A stretch of DNA of 64,000 nucleotides from contig NZ_JAJOMY010000001.1 of assembly GCF_024699945.1 (NCBI RefSeq), positions 2,356,001-2,420,000 of the forward strand, in the 5' to 3' direction. How positions within the stretch are numbered: the stretch's first letter is position 1; each line of letters begins with the position of its first letter. The position numbers and the translations under genes were made by a program. The notes beneath the pieces are model-generated. The model saw only the letters and a list, made by a program, of their open reading frames with translations. It ran no database searches and was not told where the DNA came from. Source of the stretch: Phenylobacterium sp. J426. GTDB taxonomy: Bacteria; Pseudomonadota; Alphaproteobacteria; Caulobacterales; Caulobacteraceae. Positions 1 to 8,242 of the stretch are shown here, piece by piece.

Positions 1-484
1 GAGAAGACCACCCGCTGAGCGCCCATGAAGACGCCGAACATGAAGATGAAGGCCAGCAGGGCCCAGACCAGGGGTTGGCCCGACAGCATCCAGCCGGCCG
101 CCGCCATCCCGAGGATGGCCAGCCGGCCGCCCATGCCGATCCATATGGCGGCGGGCATCACCTTGGTGCGATGCTCGACCTTGGTCGCCCCGAAGATCGG
201 CGCGATCACGCCGCCCAACTGCTGCAGCGCCAGACCCAGCCCGACGATGGCGTTGGAACCCGAAACGGCGTGGAGATAGGCCGGCAAGAAGGTGGGGGGC
301 GCTCACCAGCCGGAAGCCCGTCATCCCCAGCATGCCGTGCAGGTAATGGCCGGCGTAGTTGCGCTTCAGGTTGTCCCAGACGAACCGCTCGTACTCGGCT
401 TCGCGCGCCGCGAGGTCCTCCCGCGGCGGGTCGCCGGCGGTCGCCTCGTCGGGCGCCGCGTCGGGGGAGGTCCTTGGCGTTCAA
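1..484 (-). CDS. MFS-type transporter, N-terminal part (runs off the window, two frameshifts)
   Basis: The gene reads leftwards off the window, so only its N-terminal third is present. After a charged leader of about 40 residues (ending near FVWDNLKRNY) come hydrophobic segments typical of major facilitator proteins, with the loop KVEHRTKVMP between helices. The reading switches frame at the G6 run 294-299, where dropping one base gives LVSAPTFLPAYLH, and again at the G5 run 463-467. The proposed start is TTG at 484, preceded by AGGGA; it is weakly supported. Substrate unknown. The frameshifts match the homopolymer pattern seen throughout the window, so this may be an intact gene with sequencing errors rather than a pseudogene. 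Confidence 0.6.
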
Positions 485-572
485 TCCCTAACGGCCGCGC
501 GCGGGCGTGGCGGGCGGCTCCCTTGTCGGACCGGAGTGGTCTGCCGTTTCGTCTAGCAGACTCCTGCTGCGA

Positions 573-1178
573 TCACAGCCTTCGATACTCGATCTTCGAA
601 CCATCGGCGCCACGGCCGGTCAGCGAGAGCCAGCGTCCCGCCGCGTCGTAGAAGTTATCGATCTGGGTCTCGCCGCGGATCGCCCAGTGCCCCGCCGCGA
701 GACGGCTCGCCTGGACCTTCAGCAGCTTGCCGTGCTCCGGATGGAACATCGGCCCGCTGAAGGCCGCCGTGTTCCAGTGGGTGAGGGGCGCCGACCCGGC
801 CGGTCGGCTGGCAGGGCCCTTGTGGCTCTCGACCTTGACATGGCCCTGGGCCGCCTCGGCCAAGAGCCGCCGCTGCTGGCCGTTGGCGAGCGTGGAAGTC
901 CTGAGGCTCGCGAACCGTCCGCCCCGCCAGCGCTCCGACGCCTCGTGGCGGTATCGGAAGATCGTGACGCCGGCGACCTTCACCAGAAGATCGACCTGCG
1001 CGTCCGCCCCGCCGTTGGCCGGGTCGCCGCTGAAGGTCATCTGGTGCTCGCCGATCGGTGCGCCGTTCCGGAACACCTTGAAGCTGATGCGCTCTGCGGC
1101 TGTGGCGGGCCAGGGGGCGGCGAGGCCGATGGCGCCCAGAAACAGGCTGCGGCGGTCTATGAGGAGGTCGTTCGGCAT
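573..1178 (-). CDS. DUF6134-like exported protein
   Basis: A 201-residue protein with an N-terminal export signal containing a twin arginine (DRRSLFLGAIGLAAPWPATAA), so it probably acts in the periplasm, perhaps through the Tat route. The rest is predicted beta-rich with a repeated pattern of short strands (FKVFRNGAPIGEHQMTF, VTIFRYRHEASERW). That pattern and the length resemble DUF6134 proteins, whose function is unknown to me. No catalytic motif is evident. It lies on the same strand as the transglutaminase upstream, 230 bases away, so co-transcription is possible but not shown. Family assignment is by recall of pattern only. Confidence 0.6.
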   Translation of the reverse strand: MPNDLLIDRRSLFLGAIGLAAPWPATAAERISFKVFRNGAPIGEHQMTFSGDPANGGADAQVDLLVKVAGVTIFRYRHEASERWRGGRFASLRTSTLANGQQRRLLAEAAQGHVKVESHKGPASRPAGSAPLTHWNTAAFSGPMFHPEHGKLLKVQASRLAAGHWAIRGETQIDNFYDAAGRWLSLTGRGADGSKIEYRRL

Positions 1179-1224
1179 GGCGTCCGCAGCTACGGACGTC
1201 GTCCAACGGCGGATGCGCGGTCGC

Positions 1225-1374
1225 CTAATGTCCGGGTCTGGGGACGAAGCTGCGCGGCTCGCGGGCCTTCACCGGTTGCGACGGCGGCTTCTGACCGTGC
1301 TGCGGCGTGGCCGCTGACCGGGGGATGCAGAAGCCGGCCAGGGTGTCCTGTTGCGGAAGACCTTGGGTGCTCAT
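1225..1374 (-). CDS. possible small protein (49 aa), unrecognised
   Basis: A short open frame beginning MSTQGLPQQDTLAG lies just downstream of the transglutaminase gene on the same strand. A good ribosome-binding sequence (AAGAGGG) sits about eight bases before the ATG at 1374. The product is proline- and basic-residue-rich with no recognisable domain. The spacing and binding site are the only support; in DNA this GC-rich short open frames are common by chance. Confidence 0.25.
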   Translation of the reverse strand: MSTQGLPQQDTLAGFCIPRSAATPQHGQKPPSQPVKAREPRSFVPRPGH

Positions 1375-1410
1375 CGGCGGCGCCCTCTTGGGATTACGCC
1401 ACAGCATGAC

Positions 1411-2289
1411 TCAGGCGGCGGCCGGGAGCGATTCCACCGGACGCACATCCACGTGAACGGTCAGGGTCGCCTCGCCGCCGTCCCCCAGGATGGCGCCCGA
1501 GATCGGCGCCGCCTCGGCCGGGGTGCGCGCGACGGCCACCGGGATCAGGTCCTCGCTCTCCGCAAGGCCGTTGGTCGGGTCGAACTCGGTCCAGCCGAGG
1601 TCCGGCAGGAACACCTCGCACCAGGCATGGGTCGCGCCCGCGCCGCGTACGTCGGACTGTCCCGGCGAGTAAAGGTAGCCGGTCACGAACCGCGCGGCGT
1701 AGCCAAGGCGCCGGAGCGCCTCGACCATCAGCCAGGCGAAGTCACGGCAGGTCCCGGAGCCCACCTGCACCGTGAAGTGCGGCTCCTGGGCCGCGCCCAG
1801 GTCGCGCGCCTTGTACTCGAACTCGTCGCGGATCGAACGGTTGAGCCGCATCAGGAAGTCCAGGGCCGGCTCGTGCGGACTGCCGACCCGCGCTCTGAGC
1901 CATTTCAGGAGGAACCCGTCGGGATCGTCCGTCACCGGCTCGACGAAAGGCGCCAGCACCGCCCTGTCGGTGGGCGAATAGACGATGGGCGTCGCCGTCT
2001 GGGGATCGCGGATCGGGATGTCGGCCAGAGGCGCGGGATAACGCTCGATGACCAGCTCGCTGACGATGGACAGCGCCCGGCTCTCCCCGGCGGGCGTGAA
2101 GCTGCACACCGAGTTGCCCAGGGCGTCGTAAAGCCACCGTGTGTCGCCGGGTGGTGAGACGGTCATCACGGCCTCCACGACGCGGATGGCGTGACTGTCT
2201 CGGGGACGCAGCAGCAGCCTGTGGGCGGCGAAACCCACCGGTCGCTCGTAGGTGTAGAGCGTCTCGTGTCGGATGCGCAGCCTGACCAT
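1411..2289 (-). CDS. transglutaminase-like family protein
   Basis: A 292-residue cytoplasmic protein with the two-part layout of bacterial transglutaminase-like enzymes: an N-terminal beta domain (RIRHETLYTYERPV, RLLLRPRD) followed by a papain-fold core. The catalytic Cys is in GSGTCRDFAW (about residue 181), the His in THAWCEVFLP, and the Asp in WTEFDPTNG. The family includes cysteine peptidases and amide-bond-forming enzymes; the substrate cannot be told from sequence. The ATG at 2289 (MVRLRIRHE) is preferred to an upstream start because the family begins there. It is divergent from the radical-SAM gene, and the LexA-type box lies in the shared 81-base gap. Confidence 0.85.
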   Translation of the reverse strand: MVRLRIRHETLYTYERPVGFAAHRLLLRPRDSHAIRVVEAVMTVSPPGDTRWLYDALGNSVCSFTPAGESRALSIVSELVIERYPAPLADIPIRDPQTATPIVYSPTDRAVLAPFVEPVTDDPDGFLLKWLRARVGSPHEPALDFLMRLNRSIRDEFEYKARDLGAAQEPHFTVQVGSGTCRDFAWLMVEALRRLGYAARFVTGYLYSPGQSDVRGAGATHAWCEVFLPDLGWTEFDPTNGLAESEDLIPVAVARTPAEAAPISGAILGDGGEATLTVHVDVRPVESLPAAA

Positions 2290-2341
2290 GCTGCCCGGAA
2301 CCGTTCTGTCGCAGGCAAGTTCCACCTGGCCGTGCTGGACA

Positions 2342-2356
2342 GAACAAATGTGGAAC
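2342..2356. promoter_or_regulatory. LexA (SOS) box, alphaproteobacterial type
   Basis: The sequence is GAAC, seven bases (AAATGTG), then GAAC. This is an exact match to the direct-repeat operator GTTC-N7-GTTC (here its complement) known for LexA in alphaproteobacteria. It sits 14 bases before the ATG of the radical-SAM/UdgX operon and 53 bases from the divergent transglutaminase start. LexA bound here would cover the operon promoter. Eight fixed bases can match by chance in a window of this size; the position in front of DNA-repair-type genes is what makes it persuasive. Confidence 0.7.
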
Positions 2357-2370
2357 CTTAGGTTGGGCGG

Positions 2371-3597
2371 ATGGCGGTTCTAGACCTCAAGCGCAAGCTC
2401 GCCATCCTCTCCGATGCGGCCAAGTACGACGCGTCCTGCGCCTCCTCCGGGAGCGTGAAGCGCGACTCCATGGGTGGGAAGGGCGTGGGCTCCACCGACG
2501 GGATGGGCATCTGTCATGCCTATGCGCCGGACGGCCGATGCATTTCGTTGCTCAAGATCCTCCTGACCAACTTCTGCGTCTACGACTGCGCCTACTGCGT
2601 GAACCGGGTCAGCTCGAATACGCCCCGAGCGCGGTTCACCCCGGAGGAGGTGGTCGACCTCACACTCGGCTTCTACAAGCGCAACTACATCGAGGGGCTG
2701 TTCCTCTCGTCCGGCATCATCCGCAACGCCGACTATACGATGGAGCAGCTTGTCCGGGTCGCGAAGCTGCTGCGCGAGGTCCATGACTTCCGCGGCTACA
2801 TCCACCTGAAGGTGATCCCCGAAGCGTCGCCGGCCCTGGTGAATGAGGCGGGTCTCTACGCCGACCGCCTGTCGATCAACATCGAGCTGCCGAAGGACGA
2901 GAGCCTGGCCGCCTTCGCTCCGGAGAAGGATCTCGGCGACATCAAGAAGGCCATGGGCGCGGTGCGCGTGGGCGTCGACGCCGCCAAGGAGCCGGCGCGT
3001 AAGGCGAGGCCTCCGAAGTTCGCGCCCGCTGGTCAGTCGACCCAGATGATCGTCGGCGCCGACGGGGCGTCGGACGGCGAGATTCTCAAGCGCTCGGAGA
3101 CGCTGTACGGGGCCTACCGGCTGCGGCGGGTCTACTATTCCGCCTTCTCGCCGATCCCGGACTCCACCGCGCGTCTGCCGCTACAGCGGCCGCCGCTGGT
3201 GCGCGAGCACCGCCTCTACCAGGCGGACTGGCTGATGCGCTTCTACGGTTTCGAGCGCGCCGAGATCATCGGCGAGGGCGAGGACCTCGACCTCACCGTC
3301 GACCCCAAGCTCGCCTGGGCGCTGCGCAACCGTGGCGACTTCCCCGTCGACCTCAACAGCGCCGACCGTGAGCGGCTGCTGCGGGTGCCTGGGCTTGGCG
3401 TCCGCGCCTGCGATCGCATCCTCGACCTACGCGGCCACAAGCGCATCGTACTGGAGGACGTGAAGCGCCTGTCCCGCGGCCTCGCCAAGCTGAAGCCCTT
3501 CATCGTCACCGACGACTGGCGGCCGGGCGGTCTTACTGACGCCGCGGACCTGAAGGCGAGGCTGGCGCCGCCGCCGAAGCAGCTGGAGCTTTTCTGA
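2371..3597 (+). CDS. putative DNA modification/repair radical SAM protein
   Basis: A 408-residue enzyme with the radical-SAM cluster motif CX3CX2C at Cys69, Cys73 and Cys76 (NFCVYDCAYC), which binds a 4Fe-4S cluster and S-adenosylmethionine. A second region ends in a helix-hairpin-helix-type DNA-binding element at about residues 328-352 (LNSADRERLLRVPGLG). This layout matches the family TIGR03916, known to be encoded beside UDG-family proteins and presumed to act on DNA; its reaction is not established. It overlaps the next gene by one base (TGATG), so the two are translationally coupled. An alphaproteobacterial LexA box lies 14 bases before the ATG, which predicts induction by DNA damage. 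No signal peptide. Confidence 0.9.
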   Translation: MAVLDLKRKLAILSDAAKYDASCASSGSVKRDSMGGKGVGSTDGMGICHAYAPDGRCISLLKILLTNFCVYDCAYCVNRVSSNTPRARFTPEEVVDLTLGFYKRNYIEGLFLSSGIIRNADYTMEQLVRVAKLLREVHDFRGYIHLKVIPEASPALVNEAGLYADRLSINIELPKDESLAAFAPEKDLGDIKKAMGAVRVGVDAAKEPARKARPPKFAPAGQSTQMIVGADGASDGEILKRSETLYGAYRLRRVYYSAFSPIPDSTARLPLQRPPLVREHRLYQADWLMRFYGFERAEIIGEGEDLDLTVDPKLAWALRNRGDFPVDLNSADRERLLRVPGLGVRACDRILDLRGHKRIVLEDVKRLSRGLAKLKPFIVTDDWRPGGLTDAADLKARLAPPPKQLELF

Positions 3598-5039
3598 TGG
3601 AGGTCGTGCGGCTGGCCTCCGAGACCGACCTGGCAGGCTGGCGCAACGCCGCGCGCAACCTTCGCGCAGCCGGCGTCCCTCCGGAGGCCGCGCTCTGGAC
3701 CGTCGATGGCGACGCCAGCCTGTTCGCCGGCGAGGGGGGGCCAGCGCCCGCGGCGGGCGCCGCCCCCTTCACCGTTCCGCGCGAGTTCGTTGAACTCGCC
3801 CAGCAGGTGATCCTCTACCGGTCGGACGAGCGCTTTTCCCTGCTTTACCGCCTGCTCTGGCGGCTGCAGGTCGAGCCGAACCTGATGAAGATCACGACCG
3901 ATCCGGACGTCGACAAGGCCCGCCTTTTCGCCCGGGCAGTCTCGAAGGCCGCCCACAAGATGAAGGCGTTCGTCCGCTTCCGGGAGGTCTCCGACGAGGA
4001 TGGGGAGGCCTTCGTCGCCTGGTTCGAGCCCGCTCACCGCGTCACCGAGGCCACCGCACCGTTCTTCGCCAAGCGCTTCGCCAACATGCGCTGGTCGATC
4101 CTGACGCCGGACGCCTGCGCCCACTGGGACACCCACACCCTGAGTTTCACGCGCGGCGCCGACCCTGCCGATGCGCCGATCTCGGACGCGCTGGAGGACT
4201 ACTGGCGCACCTACTACGCCTCGATCTTCAACCCCGCCCGGCTGAAGGTTTCGGCCATGCAGAAGGAGATGCCCAAGCGCTATTGGCGGAACCTGCCGGA
4301 AGCCGGGCTCATTCCCGAACTGATCGCCCAAGCCGAGGCGAGGACGAGCGAGATGGTCCGCCAGGCGCCTTCAGAACCCGAACGCCGCATCGTCAAGGCT
4401 GAGCCCCGCGCCCGCGCCGCCGCGGCCGACGGCAGGATCGAGGGCCGCGCGCCCGCCAGTCTCGAGGAAATCGCCGAGGCCATCCAGGTCTGTCGCCGTT
4501 GCGACCTCTGGCGCGACGCCACGCAAGGCGTGCCCGGCGAGGGGCCGAAGCAGGCGCGGCTGATGTTCGTCGGCGAACAGCCCGGCGACCAGGAAGACCT
4601 CGCCGGTCACCCGTTCGTGGGTCCCGCCGGCCAGATGCTGGACAAGGCGCTGGCCGAGGCCGGCGTGCCGCGCGCCGAGACCTACGTCACCAACGCGGTG
4701 AAGCACTTCAAGCACGAACTGCGCGGCAAGCGGCGCATCCACCAGACGCCGAATACGAGCGAGGTGAGCGCCTGCCGCTGGTGGCTCGACCACGAGCGGC
4801 AGCTGGTTCGGCCGCGCGTGATCGTCGCCCTGGGCGCGTCGGCAGGCTTGTCGGTCTTCGGCAAGCCGACCCCCATCGCCAAGTTCCGCCAGCAGGGCCT
4901 GCAGCTGCCTGACCAAACCCAAGGCGTCGTCACCTATCACCCGTCCTACCTGCTGCGCGTGCCGGACGCGGACGCCAAGGCCAAGGCCTACGCCATGTTC
5001 GTCGAGGACCTGAAGTTCGCCTGGAAGCTGGCGGCCTAG
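3597..5039 (+). CDS. udgX: DUF4130-UdgX fusion, uracil-DNA-binding protein
   Basis: A 480-residue fusion. Residues about 50-230 are a DUF4130-type domain (FVELAQQVILYRSDERFSLL) with a conserved WFEPAHRV region. Residues about 285-480 are a family-4-like uracil-DNA glycosylase fold with the iron-sulfur-type cysteines (CRRCDLW), motif GEQPGDQEDL and the closing motif YHPSYLLR. The insert RGKRRIHQTP contains the KRRIH loop, with His382 in the position that in mycobacterial UdgX attacks and stays covalently bound to the uracil site. The product is therefore expected to form a covalent adduct with uracil-containing DNA rather than turn over. It is coupled to the upstream radical-SAM gene and shares its LexA box. 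Confidence 0.92.
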   Translation: MEVVRLASETDLAGWRNAARNLRAAGVPPEAALWTVDGDASLFAGEGGPAPAAGAAPFTVPREFVELAQQVILYRSDERFSLLYRLLWRLQVEPNLMKITTDPDVDKARLFARAVSKAAHKMKAFVRFREVSDEDGEAFVAWFEPAHRVTEATAPFFAKRFANMRWSILTPDACAHWDTHTLSFTRGADPADAPISDALEDYWRTYYASIFNPARLKVSAMQKEMPKRYWRNLPEAGLIPELIAQAEARTSEMVRQAPSEPERRIVKAEPRARAAAADGRIEGRAPASLEEIAEAIQVCRRCDLWRDATQGVPGEGPKQARLMFVGEQPGDQEDLAGHPFVGPAGQMLDKALAEAGVPRAETYVTNAVKHFKHELRGKRRIHQTPNTSEVSACRWWLDHERQLVRPRVIVALGASAGLSVFGKPTPIAKFRQQGLQLPDQTQGVVTYHPSYLLRVPDADAKAKAYAMFVEDLKFAWKLAA

Positions 5040-5051
5040 AGGAGAACGCCG

Positions 5052-5315
5052 ATGACCGACCCCGCGCCAACCCACATCGACCAGCAGGACCCAGGCAAAC
5101 CGTCGGGCCTCTCGATCCGCGAGGAGGCCGACCGCGAGATCGAAGCCTACGACGACCTCGCCAACCTCATCCTGCTAATGCCGGAGGAGCGCTGGGCGGA
5201 GTTCCTTGAGGGTGAAGGCGTCCAGGCCGCCGACGCCGAAGGCGAAGCGCGATACCGCGGCGTGCTCTTCCGGAAGGCGGCCGTCACCGCGGTCGTCGCC
5301 CAGGAAGGCTTCTGA
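5052..5315 (+). CDS. hypothetical protein, 87 aa, third gene of the rSAM-UdgX run
   Basis: A small acidic protein, not recognised, beginning MTDPAPTHIDQQDPG. It has a predicted helical middle (EADREIEAYDDLANLILLMPEERW), no membrane segment and no signal. It starts 12 bases after udgX stops, with the ribosome-binding sequence GAGGAGA at 5040, so it is probably co-transcribed with the LexA-boxed operon. Whether it belongs to the repair function or is just a passenger cannot be told. Confidence 0.6.
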   Translation: MTDPAPTHIDQQDPGKPSGLSIREEADREIEAYDDLANLILLMPEERWAEFLEGEGVQAADAEGEARYRGVLFRKAAVTAVVAQEGF

Positions 5316-5378
5316 CGCCGGCCGTCGCCAAGCTTTGCAATTCGCTGCTGCGCATCCCGCAGACCTTTGTTAGGTCAG

Positions 5379-5397
5379 CCCCTCCATGTCGGAGGGG
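5379..5397 (+). promoter_or_regulatory. hairpin that hides the ribosome-binding site of the next gene
   Basis: CCCCTCC, a five-base loop ATGTC, then GGAGGGG form a perfect 7-bp stem. The right arm is itself the strong ribosome-binding sequence lying five bases before the ATG at 5403. In the mRNA this stem would block initiation, as in RNA thermometers or other RBS-masking switches. Alternatively it is only the terminator stem of the upstream operon, but there is no U-run after it. What the fold does is inference. Confidence 0.4.
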
Positions 5398-5402
5398 TAT
5401 CC

Positions 5403-5873
5403 ATGCGTCAGCTCTCGGCGGTTGGAGCCGCCATCTTTGTCCTTGCCGCGTCTCCGGCGTTCGCCCAGCCGGCGGACCTCACGGCCCAGACCCGCCAGTT
5501 CCTGGACGCCTACGCCCGCGGCGACAAAGCGGCCGTCCTCTCCCAGCTCGATCCGTCCATCGTCATGTACGGCAGCGACGCCGCGGAGCTGTTCCGTGGC
5601 CCCGACGCTGTCGCGGGCCTGTTGGACCTGGATCAGAAGCTGTGGGGCGGGTCCGCGACCATCGGCGAGATCAAGGACCTCACCGTGACCGAGGGCTCCG
5701 ACCTGCGCGTCGCCACCTTCCATGCGCCGTTCTCGGTCGGCGGTCGGCCGCCGCTACCGGTGCGCTTCACCATGGTCTGGAAGCGCTCGCCGGACGGCTG
5801 GCGGCTGGTCCACAGCACCAACACCGTGCCGACCACCGGGCAGAGCGCCGAGGCGCTGCTGAAGGGAGGCTAG
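5403..5873 (+). CDS. exported NTF2-like (SnoaL/DUF4440-type) protein
   Basis: A 156-residue protein with a Sec signal peptide (MRQLSAVGAAIFVLAASPAFA, cleaved after AFA) and one NTF2-like cone domain (FLDAYARGDKAAVLSQLDPS, then VRFTMVWKRSPDGWRLVHS). Such domains bind small hydrophobic ligands or act as small enzymes; no specific role is visible. The ATG at 5403 is chosen because it gives the signal peptide and has GGAGGGG before it; that site is inside a hairpin. The stop codon overlaps that of the convergent cupin gene by four bases (CTAG). Confidence 0.8.
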   Translation: MRQLSAVGAAIFVLAASPAFAQPADLTAQTRQFLDAYARGDKAAVLSQLDPSIVMYGSDAAELFRGPDAVAGLLDLDQKLWGGSATIGEIKDLTVTEGSDLRVATFHAPFSVGGRPPLPVRFTMVWKRSPDGWRLVHSTNTVPTTGQSAEALLKGG

Positions 5874-6186
5874 ATCGAGCCTTCCTTTTCGATGACCAGC
5901 ACGCGCGCGGGACCAATCGGGTGGGCGACGTGCGCGTCGCCGGCCTCCGCCACGAACATGTCCGAGGGACTTAAGCGTACAGCCTTTTCGGAGCCGGCCT
6001 CGCGATAGCGCATCTCGACCTCGCCCTCGAGCACCAGGAAGACCTCGACCCCGTCGTTGACGTGCCAGTCGTAGGGCTGGTCCGTCCAATGCAGGCGCAC
6101 GCTGGCGCCCTCCACCCGGGCGATGTCGCGCGCCCCCAGGCGCGAGGGGCTGTGAAGGTGCGGGCGTCGTTGACGATCTTCGGCAT
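5870..6186 (-). CDS. small cupin-domain protein (frameshifted)
   Basis: A single cupin of about 105 residues. The metal-binding motif region is LHWTDQPYDWHVNDGVEVF followed by GEVEMRY, and the second motif is SPSDMFVAEAGDAHV. The N-terminus (MPKIVNDARTFTA) is in another frame. Adding one base to the G4 run 6146-6149 joins it as FTAPSRLGARDIARVEGAS, giving a continuous 105-residue protein. Small cupins of this type are often sugar- or ligand-binding proteins or simple enzymes; the substrate is unknown. It converges on the NTF2-like gene with a shared CTAG. Confidence 0.75.
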
Positions 6187-6265
6187 GGCAGGGATATGGC
6201 GCAGCTTCGCCGTCACGCCAGTCGTCTGGCCGAAATCGTCACGAAGCTTGTCCGGATCGGCGGCG

Positions 6266-6925
6266 TTAAGCCAGGAAGCCGGCTTCGGCGAAGTCCAGCA
6301 TCCGCTTCAGCAGCGCCGCCACGTCGCCCTCGCGGGTGGCGCCGCCGGACAGGTGGTGCAGCCGGTCGAACTCGGCGAAGCGGTTGTTGTGGACCATGCC
6401 CAGGACGAAGTGCAGCCGCCAGTAGACGTCTTCCTTCGGCAGGTCCGGTCGGGCCGCCAGCAGGGCGTCGGCGAAGCGCGCGAGGTGGCTGACGTCGTTG
6501 CGCAGCACATCCCGCATCTCCTCGGTCCCCTCTGAGCGGGCGCGGATGATGAACTGGATCGAGATGCGGCGTTCGTTGTCCGGGGCCGACCAGCGCAGAG
6601 GCGGTGCGAAATAGGCTTCGAGGATCTCACGCACCGGCGGGCGGCCGCCGTGCCGGCTGGCGGCCTCGTGCAGCTGCCTGGCGCGCTCGCGGTTCAGTTC
6701 GGACGTGCGGCGCTTGAAGATCTCGAAGAGCAGCGCGTCCTTCGAGCCGAAGTGATAGTTCACCGAGGCGAGGTTCACCCCGGCCTCGGCGGTGATGTCT
6801 CGCACCGAGACGTTCTGGAACCCGTGCAGGGCGAACAGCCGCTCGGCGGCGTTGAACACCGCGGCCTTGGTGGCGGCCTGGGCCTCCTCCGTCTCCGGCG
6901 GGTCCTGGATCAGGGGATCGTTCAT
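6266..6925 (-). CDS. TetR/AcrR-family transcriptional regulator
   Basis: A 219-residue repressor-type protein. The N-terminal helix-turn-helix is typical (FNAAERLFALHGFQNVSVRD, then GVNLASVNYHFGSKDALLFE), and the C-terminal ligand-binding half is all-helical. The binding partner and target are not evident. It is on the same strand as the downstream cupin gene, 80 bases away, which it may control. No clear palindromic operator was found in its own 62-base upstream gap. Confidence 0.9.
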   Translation of the reverse strand: MNDPLIQDPPETEEAQAATKAAVFNAAERLFALHGFQNVSVRDITAEAGVNLASVNYHFGSKDALLFEIFKRRTSELNRERARQLHEAASRHGGRPPVREILEAYFAPPLRWSAPDNERRISIQFIIRARSEGTEEMRDVLRNDVSHLARFADALLAARPDLPKEDVYWRLHFVLGMVHNNRFAEFDRLHHLSGGATREGDVAALLKRMLDFAEAGFLA

Positions 6926-6987
6926 GCGAATCCCTTAAGCATCCCGCGAGCTTAGGTCGATCTGGCGCAAGCGCACACCCATAAGCG

Positions 6988-8163
6988 TCAGCGCGCGAGC
7001 TCCTTCATCGCCTTCTCCAGTCCCTCGATCGTCAGCGGGAACATCCGGTCGTTCACCAGCTGCTTCAGCACGCCGATCGACGGCGTGTAGTCCCAGTGCC
7101 GTTCGGCGGTGGGGTTCAGCCACACGCAGTGCTCGTAGATCTGCGTCACCCGGTCGATCCAGACCGCGCCCGCCTCCTCGTTCCAGTGCTCCACCGAGCC
7201 GCCCGGATAGGTGATCTCGTAGGGGCTCATCGTGGCGTCGCCCACGAAGATGACCTTGTAGTCATGCGGGAACTTGTGGAGCACGTCCCAGGTCGGGATC
7301 TTCTCGGCGTGCCGGCGCCGGTTGTCCTTCCACACCGCCTCGTAGAGGCAGTTGTGGAAATAATAGAACTCCATGTTCTTGAACTCGGAGCGGGCGGCGC
7401 TGAACAGCTCCTCGCACACCTTGATGTGGCTATCCATAGACCCACCGATGTCGAAGAAGATCAGGACGCTGATCTTGTTGCGGCGCTCGGGACGCAGGTG
7501 AATGTCGAGATAGCCCTTCTCAGCAGTGCCCTTGATGGTGCCGTCGAGGTCCAGCTCCTCCGGCGCGCCGTCTCGGACCCACTTGCGGAGGCGGCGCAGG
7601 GCGACCTTGATGTTGCGGGTGCCGAGCTCGACCTGGTCGTCGAGGTTCTTGTACTCGCGCTGGTCCCAGACCTTCACCGCCTTGCCATGGCGGCTCTTGT
7701 CCTGGCCGATCCGGACGCCTTCGGGATTGTAGCCGTTGGCCCCGAACGGCGAGGTGCCGCCCGTGCCGATCATCTTGTTGCCGCCCTCGTGGCGCTCCTT
7801 CTGCTCACGGATCCGCTCGGCCAGCGCCTCCATCAGCTTGTCGAAGCCGCCCATGGCCTCGATCTGCGCCTTCTCCTCCTCGGTGAGGAATTTCTCGGAC
7901 AGCTTCTTCAGCCACTCGGCCGGGATGTCGGCGGCCAGGCCTTCATCGACGCTCTCCAGGCCCTTGAAGACGTGGCCGAAGACGCGGTCGAACTTGTCCA
8001 GGTTCTTCTCGTCCTTCACCAGCGCCGCGCGGGACAGGTAGTAGAAGTCGTCGACCGAGCGATCGATGACGCCCTTGTCCAGGCCCTCCATCAGGGCGAG
8101 GTACTCCTTCAGCGTCACCGGCACGCGGGCCTCGCGGAGCTCGGTGAAGAAGCGCATGAACAT
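6988..8163 (-). CDS. VWA-domain (CoxE-like) protein
   Basis: A 391-residue soluble protein. The C-terminal half is a von Willebrand A domain with a MIDAS-like site (FFDIGGSMDSH) and a conserved ending (HCVWLNPTAERHW). The N-terminal half is helical and charged. CoxE-like proteins usually work with a MoxR-type AAA ATPase in maturing or remodelling complexes; no such ATPase is encoded next to this gene, so the partner must lie elsewhere. Start ATG at 8163; the ATG two codons later is equally possible. Confidence 0.8.
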   Translation of the reverse strand: MFMRFFTELREARVPVTLKEYLALMEGLDKGVIDRSVDDFYYLSRAALVKDEKNLDKFDRVFGHVFKGLESVDEGLAADIPAEWLKKLSEKFLTEEEKAQIEAMGGFDKLMEALAERIREQKERHEGGNKMIGTGGTSPFGANGYNPEGVRIGQDKSRHGKAVKVWDQREYKNLDDQVELGTRNIKVALRRLRKWVRDGAPEELDLDGTIKGTAEKGYLDIHLRPERRNKISVLIFFDIGGSMDSHIKVCEELFSAARSEFKNMEFYYFHNCLYEAVWKDNRRRHAEKIPTWDVLHKFPHDYKVIFVGDATMSPYEITYPGGSVEHWNEEAGAVWIDRVTQIYEHCVWLNPTAERHWDYTPSIGVLKQLVNDRMFPLTIEGLEKAMKELAR

Positions 8164-8242
8164 CGGGGCGGGCTTTCGAACGTCCGTTTGAACGCCGAGG
8201 ATGGGGCTCCGGCGCCCCGATGTCCAGTACGCGGAGCGCTCG

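Noticed and set aside
8177-8193. A second LexA box upstream of the VWA gene
   Set aside because: GAAC repeats there are eight bases apart, not seven, and the gene is not repair-related.
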